Assembly: GCF_001905505.1 (NCBI RefSeq)
Contig: NZ_LIPG01000003.1
Span: 434,001-498,000, forward strand
DNA from: Streptomyces sp. CB02058
GTDB taxonomy: Bacteria; Actinomycetota; Actinomycetes; Streptomycetales; Streptomycetaceae
Reading direction: 5' to 3'
Length of the DNA stretch: 64,000 nucleotides
Below are positions 1 to 7,649 of this stretch, one piece after another. Both the position numbers and the translations under genes were made by a program. Each line of letters begins with the position of its first letter. Positions within the stretch are counted from its first letter, which is position 1. The notes under the pieces were generated by a model. It ran no database searches. It saw only the letters and a list, made by a program, of their open reading frames with translations, and was not told the DNA's origin.

Positions 1-510
1 GGGTGCGGACGGTCCGGCCACCGCTCGCCGTTCCGGCCGGGCATCCCGGACAGCGGGTCGGCGGCCGACGGCTGGACGGCCTCCGCCGAGACCACGGACC
101 CCGCCGACCCGTACACCGACGAACCGGACGCGCCGGGTGACGGCGGCGATCTGGAAACGCCGGTCACGCGGGAACCGGAGATCGAGCCCGAGCCGGCCCC
201 GCCGCCCCGGCCGCCGGACCGCTACGGCGCCATAGCCGTCGGCCGGGACGGCAGCAACGGCGAATCCTGGGACTACAACACCCGGGCCGCCGCCGAACAG
301 GGCGCGCTGCGACGGTGCCCCGGCTCCGGCTGCAAGATCCTCACGTCCTTCAGCAACAGCTGCGGCGCCGTCGTGTACAACTCCTCGGCCAACCGCTACT
401 GGGGCGGCAACGGCGCCACCCGGGCCAAGGCGGAGGCGGACGCGCGGTCGCGGGCGGGCGGAGGGCGCGTGATCGCCTGGGCCTGCACCACGCGGTACGA
501 CACCGACTGA
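1..510 (+). CDS. DUF4189 domain protein, 5' end cut by the window
   Basis: Reading frame 1 is open from the first base to a TGA at 508-510, so the N-terminus lies outside the window. The visible 169 residues begin with an acidic, Pro-rich low-complexity stretch (about residues 20-75), followed by a compact C-terminal domain that starts RYGAIAVGRDG and ends ACTTRYDTD. This domain has the DUF4189 pattern: an alanine-rich helix (AAAEQGALRRC), paired cysteines, and a second AKAEADARSRAG helix near the end. DUF4189 proteins are usually secreted or membrane-tethered and of unknown function. The upstream part may carry a membrane segment or a kinase domain, which cannot be seen here. Confidence 0.75.
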   Translation, partial: GCGRSGHRSPFRPGIPDSGSAADGWTASAETTDPADPYTDEPDAPGDGGDLETPVTREPEIEPEPAPPPRPPDRYGAIAVGRDGSNGESWDYNTRAAAEQGALRRCPGSGCKILTSFSNSCGAVVYNSSANRYWGGNGATRAKAEADARSRAGGGRVIAWACTTRYDTD

Positions 511-651
511 GGGTCACCGGGGCGCTCCGCCGTACGGAGTCCACCCCGGGGCGAGCCGCTCCGCGCCGGGCCGGCGGAATGCGATCGTGGGCCGTCGGGT
601 TGGCACCAGCGGCACATATGTACGAGCACGGCGCAGAGAGCGGAAGCACCC

Positions 652-1278
652 ATGGGCGAGTTGATCCTGATCCGGCACGGCGAGACCGAGTGGTCCCGGT
701 CCGGGCAGCACACGAGCTGGACCGACCTGCCGCTGACCGAGCTCGGTGAGCGGCAGGCCCGCGCCCTCGTGCCGCTGCTCGCGGAGCGCGAGATCGGGCT
801 CACCCTGGTCAGCCCCTATCTCCGCGCCCGCCGCACCGCCGAGCTCGCGGGCCTGACCGCGCCCCGCGAGACACCGGACCTCCGGGAGTGGGACTACGGG
901 GCGTACGAGGGCGTGACCACGGTCGACATCCGCCGCACCCGCCCCGACTGGAACCTCTGGACCGACGGCGTCGCCCCCGGCCCCGAGGAGCACCCGGGGG
1001 AGAGCCCGGAGGAGGTGGGTGCCCGCGCGGACCGGATTCTGCTGGAGGTCCGGGCGGCGTCGTCCCGGCTCGGCGACGCCGACATCGCCCTCGTGGCGCA
1101 CTCGCACTTCCTGCGCGTGCTCACCGCGCGCTACCTCCGGCTGACCCCCGCGAGCGGCGAGCTCTTCCAGCTCGCCACGGGCGCCGTCTCACGCCTCGGC
1201 ACGGAACACGGGAAGCCGGTCGTGACGGCCCTGAATCTGGCGATCCCGAAGGGGCTCTTCGACGCGGTCGGCTGCTGA
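652..1278 (+). CDS. Histidine phosphatase family protein (phosphoglycerate-mutase-like)
   Basis: This is a 208-residue cytoplasmic protein of the histidine phosphatase superfamily. The phosphohistidine signature RHGETEW lies at residues 8-14, and the second catalytic histidine is in ALVAHSHFLRVL (about residues 146-157). The arginine and glutamate of the pocket (RARRTAELAG and the DLREWDYGAYEG segment) are also present. The length is typical of small GpmB/acid-phosphatase-like enzymes that remove phosphate from small metabolites; the substrate cannot be told from sequence. The ATG at 652 follows the purine-rich GAGAGCGGAAG. The downstream gene is convergent, so this is a single-gene unit. Confidence 0.9.
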   Translation: MGELILIRHGETEWSRSGQHTSWTDLPLTELGERQARALVPLLAEREIGLTLVSPYLRARRTAELAGLTAPRETPDLREWDYGAYEGVTTVDIRRTRPDWNLWTDGVAPGPEEHPGESPEEVGARADRILLEVRAASSRLGDADIALVAHSHFLRVLTARYLRLTPASGELFQLATGAVSRLGTEHGKPVVTALNLAIPKGLFDAVGC

Positions 1279-1291
1279 GGCCGGTACGTGA

Positions 1292-1355
1292 CCTAGGCGC
1301 GTCCCGCACTCGGACGGGCACAGTCCGACGGCCAGGCTCGCGGCCGGCGCCTAGG
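1292..1355. terminator. Long-loop inverted repeat between convergent genes
   Basis: The arms CCTAGGCGC (1292-1300) and GCGCCTAGG (1347-1355) are perfect inverse complements around a 46-base loop. They sit between the stops of the phosphatase gene and the kinase gene. The loop is long for a simple hairpin, so a role as a shared terminator is only a suggestion. Confidence 0.3.
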
Positions 1356-1360
1356 CTTCC

Positions 1361-3055
1361 TCAGCCGCGCAGTCTGGCCGACTGCATCGCCGTCAGGCGG
1401 CGGACGAAGAGGAAGGTGATGACGACAGCGGGCAGGGCCAGCGCATGGGCGGTGAAGGCGGACCAGTAGAGCACGCCGAAGTCGTAGTCCAGCTCTGTCA
1501 CGTACTTGAGTGTGCCTCCGCTGTCCTCGTACGTGCGGTGCTCGGTCGAGCCGTGGACCAGGCCCCACCAGGGAGTCCAGACGAGGGGCCAGGTCAGCAG
1601 GGTGACCAGCCACGTCACCCACCAGGTGTGCAGCAGACCGCCCGGGGCCGGAGTCCTGCCGTTGCCGGACGGGCTTGAGGCATGCCAGATGTCGTCGGCG
1701 ATCTGCTTGGGCAGGAAGAGGTTGCCGATGGGGATGAACCAGCTGGTGACGGCGGTCGGGGGGCGGTGGCGCAGGCGTCCCGGCGCGAATCTGTCGGCGA
1801 AGGCGCGCACGCGGGCGAACCAGAGTACCCAGCTCGTCACCAGCCCCACACCGAAGATCAGTTGGGCGGCGAACAACCCGATGAAGATGTCCTCGTGGTC
1901 GCCGTATTTGGGGTCATACAGATATGGATAGCCATCGGGCGACGAGTCGTAATCTCCGTACAGGTCGTCCGAGGCGACGCCCATCGAGATGGCGGTAGCC
2001 GCGCAGACCAGGGCGAACAGCGCGAGGAAGCAGTAGACGGCGATGCGGTACCTGTCAGCCGGGCGCTCGTGTTCACGAATGCGCCGACGCTCCTCGGCGA
2101 GGAGGGTCGGTGGCCCGGACCGCCTGTCGTCGATCGCCGTGGGGGCGTCGGGCACCCGCGCGGTGGGCACCGTGGATGGCGGCACTGTGCTCGCGGCCGG
2201 AGCGACAGTCGTCGCTGCCGCTGCCGCGCGGAGCATGGACAGCGTGCTGTCGACGCCGGGGCGGCCTTCGGGGTCCTTGGTCAGCAGAGCCGTGATCACC
2301 GCAGCCAGTACGGGGTCGGCGCGCCGCATCGGCGGAGGGTCGTGCAGGACCACGGCGGCCATGGTGGCGGTGGGAGTGTCGCGGCGGAAGGGAGAGACGC
2401 CCTCGACCGCCTCGTACAGGGTGACCCCCAGCGAGAACAGATCGCCTATGGCCTGGTCCTGACTGCCGTTGAGACGCTCGGGAGCCATGTACTCGGCGGA
2501 GCCGATGACGCCCCCGGTGGCGGTGAGACGGGTGTCGGTCTCGTGCACCGCGATACCGAAGTCGGTGAGGAGCACCTGGCCCTCGTCGGTGAGCATCACG
2601 TTGGCGGGTTTGAGGTCGCGGTGCACGATACCGGCGGCCTGGGCCGCCTTGAGCGCCTTGAGCAGTGCGGTCGCGGTCTCGGTCACGAGCGGTACGGGCA
2701 GCGGCCCGTCCGCGCGCAGACGCTCCTCCAGTGAACGGCCGTCGACCAGCCGCATCACGATCCAGGGGGTGCCATCCTCGACCACCACGTCGTGGACCGC
2801 GACGATGTGCGGATGGTCACGCAGGCGGGCCGCGTTACGGGCCTCCCGAGCCGCGCGGACCACACGGCCCTGCCGCTCCTCCTCCGAGCCGGACTGCTGC
2901 GGCAGTCGCACTTCCTTGACCGCGACATGGACGCCGAGCGCTTCGTCGTGCGCCTTCCACACCCGGCCGAACCCGCCCTCACCCAGATGCCCGACGAGCC
3001 GGTACCGCCCACCGACAATCCGCTCTGCTCCGTCCGCCACTCCCAACGCCCCCAT
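1361..3055 (-). CDS. Ser/Thr protein kinase fused to a DUF4328 four-helix membrane domain
   Basis: The protein is 564 residues from the ATG at 3055. Residues about 17-275 are a Hanks-type kinase: Gly loop GHLGEGGFG, ATP lysine in VAVKEV, catalytic loop HRDLKPANV, DFG (TDFGIA) and APE (MAPERL). A Pro/Thr-rich juxtamembrane linker follows. The C-terminal 210 residues have four hydrophobic segments: VYCFLALFALVCAATAI, IFIGLFAAQLIFGVGLVTSWVL, the Trp-rich WWVTWLVTLLTWPLVWTPWW, and HALALPAVVITFLFV. That is the DUF4328 layout. Most actinobacterial Ser/Thr kinases have one membrane helix and an extracellular sensor such as PASTA or WD repeats, so here the membrane domain itself may be the sensor. 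An upstream extension to 3145 is open, but residue 31 gives the natural start just before the kinase domain. Confidence 0.88.
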   Translation of the reverse strand: MGALGVADGAERIVGGRYRLVGHLGEGGFGRVWKAHDEALGVHVAVKEVRLPQQSGSEEERQGRVVRAAREARNAARLRDHPHIVAVHDVVVEDGTPWIVMRLVDGRSLEERLRADGPLPVPLVTETATALLKALKAAQAAGIVHRDLKPANVMLTDEGQVLLTDFGIAVHETDTRLTATGGVIGSAEYMAPERLNGSQDQAIGDLFSLGVTLYEAVEGVSPFRRDTPTATMAAVVLHDPPPMRRADPVLAAVITALLTKDPEGRPGVDSTLSMLRAAAAATTVAPAASTVPPSTVPTARVPDAPTAIDDRRSGPPTLLAEERRRIREHERPADRYRIAVYCFLALFALVCAATAISMGVASDDLYGDYDSSPDGYPYLYDPKYGDHEDIFIGLFAAQLIFGVGLVTSWVLWFARVRAFADRFAPGRLRHRPPTAVTSWFIPIGNLFLPKQIADDIWHASSPSGNGRTPAPGGLLHTWWVTWLVTLLTWPLVWTPWWGLVHGSTEHRTYEDSGGTLKYVTELDYDFGVLYWSAFTAHALALPAVVITFLFVRRLTAMQSARLRG

Positions 3056-3279
3056 TGCTTCATTCACTTGATGACCAATCACGATCCGCAGAGAGCGTAC
3101 GGAGCGCCCCACCCATGCGCAACGCAGGCATCCGGCCCTGCACACACACGCTTCAGGTTCGAGCAGACGTCCACCCGAACGGGGCGGTACGTGTCGTCGC
3201 GCGGTCCGGTACGGCGGAGTCGCGGAACTTCGCGCAGGTGCGCACCTGGCGCCGGACCGGGGCGTGACTCCAGCATCGA

Positions 3280-4218
3280 GTGGTGGACACTTCCAACGAG
3301 CCGCACCTCGCGCACAAGAGCCATCTGCCCCACCCCTACGACCAGGACGTCTCCCACGTCCTGCGGCACGTCAGCCGGATCACGGCCACCGGCCGGAAGA
3401 AGCTCGCGAACAGCCTGAGCACCGCCGGCTATCTGGCCGCGGGCATGCGCCTGATCCAGCAGCACCTGGGGCCCGGGGCGGTGCGGAGCGCCGCCGGCAC
3501 CGGGAACAGGCACTCCCTCGAACGCCCCCTGCTGGGATTCCTCTCCCAGCGGGCGGTCGCGGCAGCGGTGGCCGAGAACCCGCCCCCGTTCCCCCGCCGG
3601 GGCGGTGTACCGAGGCTGCGGACCACATGGCGGTCGCAGTCGGACTTCGTCGCCGACCTGATCAACTTCGCCATGTGGCCTGCGAACTACCACCCCGGAT
3701 ACGTGGAACAGAGGGCGGCCACCACCAGGAGACTCGTCGCCGGTGAGGACTTCGTCCAGGCCGTCCACGCAACGGCCTACCAGCACACCGCCGAGAGCGC
3801 CCGCATGCCGTCCGTCCGGCTCAGCCTCGCCCTGATGGCGCTCGCCGACGGCGACGACACGGTCCAGCGGGCCCTCACGGAGACGTACCGGGGCTACCTC
3901 TCCTCCTGGAAACAGGTCTATGCCGAGGTCCTCCGGGCACGGGGCCTGCGGTTACGGGCGGGACTCGGCCTCGACGATCTCGCGAACGCCCTGTCCGCCG
4001 CCACGGACGGCATGATCCTGCGCTCCATCGGCGACCCGCACGCCGGGGTCGTCGACCCGGAACGGGAGCGCTCACTGATGGGCACGGTCGCCCTCGCGGT
4101 GATCCACGGCTTCCTGGAGCCGTCGGAGGACTCGGACGGACTCACGCTGGAGGAGGCCGTCCACGCGAGACTCGGGCGGCCCCTGCCCTCCGGGGAGACC
4201 GGGGGCGACGCGCGATGA
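3280..4218 (+). CDS. Hypothetical protein resembling a TetR C-terminal ligand domain
   Basis: The protein is 312 residues from tandem GTG codons at 3280/3283. The second half (about residues 130-290) reads as an all-helical domain with the flavour of TetR-family C-terminal domains: RLSLALMALADGDDTVQRALTETYRG, LGLDDLANALSAATDGMILRSIGDP, and RERSLMGTVALAVIHGFLEP. The first 100 residues show no convincing helix-turn-helix. The gene overlaps or abuts the next small membrane-protein gene, so the two are probably co-transcribed. It may be a diverged regulator or a stand-alone ligand-binding protein; no function is assigned. Confidence 0.65.
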   Translation: MVDTSNEPHLAHKSHLPHPYDQDVSHVLRHVSRITATGRKKLANSLSTAGYLAAGMRLIQQHLGPGAVRSAAGTGNRHSLERPLLGFLSQRAVAAAVAENPPPFPRRGGVPRLRTTWRSQSDFVADLINFAMWPANYHPGYVEQRAATTRRLVAGEDFVQAVHATAYQHTAESARMPSVRLSLALMALADGDDTVQRALTETYRGYLSSWKQVYAEVLRARGLRLRAGLGLDDLANALSAATDGMILRSIGDPHAGVVDPERERSLMGTVALAVIHGFLEPSEDSDGLTLEEAVHARLGRPLPSGETGGDAR

Positions 4219-4232
4219 GGAGGGAGGAACCC

Positions 4233-4454
4233 ATGCCATCCACCGACCGCACTCCGGAGGAGCCCGGAACCGGCACGCGTGGTCAGGGACGGCTCGCGGC
4301 CGTCACCGGCCTGGTGTCCGTCATCGGAGCCGTCGTCCTGGGGTTCACGGGCCACCCCGAAGCCGCTGCGGCGGTGGGAGTCGCCGGGGGTGCCGTCGCC
4401 GGTGGCATCCACGTGACCGTGAACATCGACCGGCGCCCTCCCGGCCGGGAGTGA
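4233..4454 (+). CDS. Small membrane protein
   Basis: This 73-residue protein has a hydrophilic Pro/Gly-rich N-terminus followed by two short hydrophobic, Ala/Gly/Val-rich stretches (LAAVTGLVSVIGAVVLGF and AAAAVGVAGGAVAGGIHV), consistent with a small membrane-associated hairpin. The ATG at 4233 is preceded by the strong ribosome site AGGAGGGAGGAA (4217-4228). An in-frame ATG at 4215 would form an ATGA overlap with the upstream gene but has no good ribosome site. The function is unknown, and pairing with the TetR-C-like gene is likely. Confidence 0.6.
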   Translation: MPSTDRTPEEPGTGTRGQGRLAAVTGLVSVIGAVVLGFTGHPEAAAAVGVAGGAVAGGIHVTVNIDRRPPGRE

Positions 4455-4466
4455 CGAGCGGACCCG

Positions 4467-4673
4467 TCAGAGGTACCCGTCCCTGAAGGCGCCGACGAAA
4501 GCGGCCCAGTGCACAGCGCCGAAGACGAGCGCGGGGCCGTCGGGAACCTTGCTGTCGCGTACGGGTACGAGGCCGGGGAGGCCGTCGGCGACCTCGACGC
4601 AGTTCCCGCCGTCCCCGTTGCTGTGGGACGACTTGTGCCACGTCACTGAGCACAGGTCACGAGAGGTGAGCAT
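4467..4673 (-). CDS. DUF397 domain protein
   Basis: This 68-residue protein begins LTSRDLCSVTWHKSSHSNGDGGNCVEVA and ends ALVFGAVHWAAFVGAFRDG, which is the diagnostic DUF397 pattern (W-KSS-S...G-NCVEVA...RDSK). In Streptomyces these proteins are encoded beside an XRE/DUF5753 regulator and are thought to act as its partner or antagonist (the WhiJ/AbaA-like arrangement). That is the case here: the reading frame overlaps the end of the regulator gene. An alternative ATG at 4682 exists. The one at 4673 has better spacing from GAAGGA. Confidence 0.88.
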   Translation of the reverse strand: MLTSRDLCSVTWHKSSHSNGDGGNCVEVADGLPGLVPVRDSKVPDGPALVFGAVHWAAFVGAFRDGYL

Positions 4674-5502
4674 CTGTCGCATGGTCCTTCGCAGCCGACT
4701 TGATGAGGGACAGGGATGCTTCCGGTGACAGCGCGGAAGCCCTGGCCAGATCGTATGCGGAAGAGATGTGCTCCACCAGCTCGCTTTCCTCGACGAGTTG
4801 ACCGCTGTAGGCCGTCTCCGTGTAGGCGGCAGGAGGTGCGTCGGAGAAGTGCATCAGCGTAACGGCCGAGTCCAGCAGAGGGGTGGCTCCCGCCGAGAAC
4901 GGCAGCACCTGGACGACCACACGTGGGCGGGTGCTCGCCTGTGAGTGGAGATGATCGAGCTGCTCGGACATGGTGGCCGCCCCGCCCACCGGAATGCGGA
5001 GTGCCGCCTCGTGAATGATGACCCAGAGGAGCGGCGGAGCAGGGGAGTCGAGCAGGCGCCCCCGCTCCATTCGGGTACGCACGTGCGTGTCCACGATGTC
5101 GTCTGAGGAGTAGGGGTGAGCGGCCCGCGTCAGCGCTCGGGCGTACGACTCGGTCTGCAGCAGGCCCGGGACGACCATGGACGAGTGCTCCGCGATGGAG
5201 ACGGCCCGCAGCTGGAGTTCCGCCGCATCCGCGAAGTACCCCGCCACCTTCGACGTCCGTGCCAGCCGGCACAGCCGCTGGAGGTGCTCGCCGCTGCCCA
5301 GCAACTCGTCCAGCGCACGCGAGATGTCCACCTGAGGCCGCCGCTCGGCCGCCTCGAACAGGCCGATGTACGTGCCCGAGCAGAACGCCCGCTCGCCCAG
5401 TTCGTTCTGTGAGAGACCCGCCGCCTCGCGCAGCCGGCGCAGCTCCGCACCGTAGAAGGCGCGGGGGTTCGCGTACGGGTCCAAGTCCTTCGGAAGTGGC
5501 AT
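4657..5502 (-). CDS. XRE-family regulator with DUF5753 domain
   Basis: The protein is 281 residues. It has an N-terminal helix-turn-helix (GAELRRLREAAGLSQNELGERAFCSGTYIGLFEAAERRP, about residues 18-56) and a C-terminal DUF5753 domain of about 180 residues containing the landmark segments VPGLLQTESYARAL and RVVVQVLPFSAGATPLLDSAVTLMHF. The family regulates differentiation and antibiotic production genes in Streptomyces, and ligands are unknown. The gene is followed directly by its DUF397 partner with overlapping frames, so the two are translationally coupled. ATG 5502 was chosen; the frame is open to 5553 without a convincing ribosome site there. Confidence 0.88.
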   Translation of the reverse strand: MPLPKDLDPYANPRAFYGAELRRLREAAGLSQNELGERAFCSGTYIGLFEAAERRPQVDISRALDELLGSGEHLQRLCRLARTSKVAGYFADAAELQLRAVSIAEHSSMVVPGLLQTESYARALTRAAHPYSSDDIVDTHVRTRMERGRLLDSPAPPLLWVIIHEAALRIPVGGAATMSEQLDHLHSQASTRPRVVVQVLPFSAGATPLLDSAVTLMHFSDAPPAAYTETAYSGQLVEESELVEHISSAYDLARASALSPEASLSLIKSAAKDHATDAHLS

Positions 5503-5594
5503 GGGCCCGAACGTATCGGTTACCCCGCCCCCGTATCCGGCGATTGCGTGCACATCACCCGCACGGGGCCGCGAAAGCCGTTCTGCGCAAGGCG

Positions 5595-5623
5595 TTTACA
5601 GGATTCGGGGTCACCGCTAGCCT
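5595..5623 (+). promoter_or_regulatory. Housekeeping-type promoter of the LPMO gene
   Basis: TTTACA at 5595-5600 and TAGCCT at 5618-5623 are separated by exactly 17 bases. Transcription would start near 5630, on the CebR-type operator. This is a good sigma-70 (HrdB) match, inferred from sequence only. Confidence 0.6.
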
Positions 5624-5629
5624 CCGAAA

Positions 5630-5643
5630 TGGGAGCGCTCCCA
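5630..5643. promoter_or_regulatory. CebR-type operator (TGGGAGCGCTCCCA)
   Basis: This is a perfect 14-bp palindrome identical to the established Streptomyces CebR box, which controls the cellobiose/cellotriose uptake operon and cellulase genes. It sits at the predicted transcription start and 64 bases before the GTG of a secreted AA10-CBM2 protein. Cello-oligosaccharides release CebR, so the LPMO gene should be cellobiose-inducible. Confidence 0.85.
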
Positions 5644-5706
5644 AGCTTGCACCGCATTCCGGCCCCACCCGGCCCCACTCGGCGCCGCAGCGAAGGGACG
5701 TACATC

Positions 5707-6786
5707 GTGATCCGACCGACGAGACATCGATTACTGGCGGGCACCCGCCGAAGAGCCATCCTCCTCACCCTGCTCGCCCTCCTCACGACCGTCCCCGCCC
5801 TGGGGCTGGTCGTCACCACCGGCGAGAAGGCGGAAGCGCACGGCACACCCATGAAGCCCGCCAGCCGCACGTTCCTCTGCTGGCAGGACGGGCTGACCGA
5901 CACCGGTGAGATCAAGCCGGTGAACCCCGCGTGCAAGGCGGCAGCCCAGCAGAGCGGGACCACCCCCTTCTACAACTGGTTCTCCGTGCTGCGCTCCGAC
6001 GGCGCCGGCCGCACCCGCGGCTTCGTGCCCGACGGTGAGCTGTGCAGCGGCGGGAACACCAACTTCACCGGCTTCAACAAGCCCAGCACGGACTGGCCGG
6101 TGACGCATCTGACCGAAGGCTCGACCATCGACTTCTCGTACAACGCCTGGGCCGCGCACCCGGGTTGGTTCTACGTCTACATCACCAAGGACGGCTACGA
6201 CCCGACGCAGCCGCTCACCTGGGCCGGCATGGAGGAGAGTCCCTTCATCTCCGTCGACCACCCGCCGCTCAACGGCAGCCCCGGCACCGTCGAGGCCGAC
6301 TACAAGTGGACGGGCGCGCTGCCCGACAACAAGGAGGGCCGCCACGTCATCTATGTGGTCTGGCAGCGCTCGGACAGCCAGGAGACCTTCTACTCCTGCT
6401 CCGACGTGGTCTTCGACGGCGGCAACGGAGAGGTGACCGGGGTCAAGGACGGCTCCACCACCACGCCGACCGAGCCCCCGCCGGGCACCTGCACCGCCAC
6501 GCGGAGCACCACCGGGACTTGGGGCGGCGGCTACCAGTCGCAGGTGACCGTCACCAACTCCGGTGACGTGCCGATGCTCGGCTGGATGGTGGAGTGGACG
6601 CAGCCCACGGGGCAGAGCGTCGCCAGTCTCTGGAACGGCACGATGACCACGCAGGGGCAGGAGGTGATGGTCCACAACGCGGGCTGGAACGGCTCGTTGG
6701 ACCCCGGTGAATCCACGACCTTCGGTTACGTCACCGAAGGCGGCACCCCCGATCCCGCGCTCGCGCTCGGCTGCAGGGTGGGCTGA
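5707..6786 (+). CDS. Secreted lytic polysaccharide monooxygenase, AA10 + CBM2
   Basis: The protein is 359 residues from the GTG at 5707, behind the ribosome site GAAGGGA. An arginine-rich signal peptide (HRLLAGTRRRAILL) ends at A44. The mature protein starts HGTPMKPASR, so the essential N-terminal copper ligand is His45. The second histidine-brace residue is in AWAAHPGWFYVYITKDG. The AA10 domain covers about 45-240. A Pro/Thr linker (TTTPTEPPPG) leads to a C-terminal CBM2 (about 258-359) with GTWGGGYQSQVTVTN, a flat-face set of tryptophans and terminal Cys residues. The enzyme oxidatively cleaves crystalline polysaccharide outside the cell. CBM2 and the CebR operator both favour cellulose over chitin. 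Confidence 0.93.
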   Translation: MIRPTRHRLLAGTRRRAILLTLLALLTTVPALGLVVTTGEKAEAHGTPMKPASRTFLCWQDGLTDTGEIKPVNPACKAAAQQSGTTPFYNWFSVLRSDGAGRTRGFVPDGELCSGGNTNFTGFNKPSTDWPVTHLTEGSTIDFSYNAWAAHPGWFYVYITKDGYDPTQPLTWAGMEESPFISVDHPPLNGSPGTVEADYKWTGALPDNKEGRHVIYVVWQRSDSQETFYSCSDVVFDGGNGEVTGVKDGSTTTPTEPPPGTCTATRSTTGTWGGGYQSQVTVTNSGDVPMLGWMVEWTQPTGQSVASLWNGTMTTQGQEVMVHNAGWNGSLDPGESTTFGYVTEGGTPDPALALGCRVG

Positions 6787-6800
6787 GCCCACGGCACGGC

Positions 6801-6848
6801 GCGGCCGGCACCACCGCCCCGGGCGGGGTGCCGGCCGCGACCCGGCCC
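6801..6848. terminator. Terminator between convergent LPMO and signal peptidase genes
   Basis: GCGGCCGGCACC (6801-6812) pairs perfectly with GGTGCCGGCCGC (6837-6848), and the loop contains a second short GCCC/GGGC stem. It lies between two stops and probably serves both strands. Confidence 0.7.
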
Positions 6849-6868
6849 GGAGTGCCAGGGATCGCGCG

Positions 6869-7534
6869 TCAGGCGTGCCAGGCGGCCGGGGTCGGAGGCG
6901 CGTACGCCGTGCGGGAGCGGTGCCGTGCGCCCCGGGCGGCGATCCCCGACACGAGCGCGGTGACGCCCAGCAGCAGGCCGAGCAGCATCGCCACGCCCAG
7001 TCCCACGAGGCCCGTACGGTCATGGGGGATCCGGGCCAGGACGGTGGCCGCCGGGACGGTGCCCGACCGGTCGTCCAGGAAGGAGCGTGAGTCCCTGGCG
7101 TTGGCGCGGTGGTCGCCGAGCACGAAGAGCCTGCCCTCCGGGACCTCGACGTCGTACCGGACGGGCATGCCCGAGGGGTCGCCGTCCTTGACGTACGTCT
7201 CGGTCAGCGGCTTGCCGTTCACCGTCACGGGTGCGCCGGGCTCCTGCGCGACACGGTCGCCGCCGACGCCGATCACCCGGCTGAGGACGGCCAGACCCTG
7301 ATAGCGCTCCGGCTCCCGGTAGAGCACGACGTCTCCACGCCGGACGTCGTCCGCGCCGGCCCGCTCCAGGAGCACGCGCTCGCCGATCGAGTACGTCGGT
7401 TCCATGGCGCTGCCGCCCACCTGCGCCGTCGTGTATCCGCTCCCGAACAGTGCCACGGGCCCCACCAGCAGCACTGCTCCCACCGCTCCGGATGTCCAGG
7501 CGGTGATCCGCAGCCCTCTTCCTGCCCGTCCCAC
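6869..7534 (-). CDS. S26-family signal peptidase I homologue lacking the usual catalytic lysine
   Basis: The 221-residue protein has an N-terminal membrane segment (about 10-30), the catalytic serine motif GGSAMEPT (Ser42), RRGDVVLYREP (box C), box D LSRVIGVGGDRV (84-95), box E LGDHRANARDSR (139-150), and a C-terminal membrane helix (about 175-197) with an Arg-rich tail. In bacterial signal peptidase I the residue before R-V-I-G in box D is the general-base lysine. Here it is Ser85 (codon AGC), and no histidine replaces it as in the ER-type enzymes. The protein may use another base, be slow, or be inactive. It follows a sortase and two surface proteins on the same strand, which suggests a dedicated role in processing them. 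A separate terminator precedes it. Confidence 0.85.
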   Translation of the reverse strand: MGRAGRGLRITAWTSGAVGAVLLVGPVALFGSGYTTAQVGGSAMEPTYSIGERVLLERAGADDVRRGDVVLYREPERYQGLAVLSRVIGVGGDRVAQEPGAPVTVNGKPLTETYVKDGDPSGMPVRYDVEVPEGRLFVLGDHRANARDSRSFLDDRSGTVPAATVLARIPHDRTGLVGLGVAMLLGLLLGVTALVSGIAARGARHRSRTAYAPPTPAAWHA

Positions 7535-7594
7535 ATGTCCTCCCCGAACGTACGTGCGGTGAGGTTACAGGGTTGCCGACGTCGCGAACGGCGG

Positions 7595-7628
7595 ACGGCC
7601 GGCACCTCGCCCCCGAGGTGCCGGCCGT
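7595..7628. terminator. Terminator of the sortase operon
   Basis: A perfect 15-bp stem, ACGGCCGGCACCTCG (7595-7609) with CGAGGTGCCGGCCGT (7614-7628), and a four-base loop lie just downstream of the sortase stop. The signal peptidase gene beyond it therefore probably has its own promoter. Confidence 0.75.
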
Positions 7629-7649
7629 TCCGTGCGACGCGCCGTGGGA

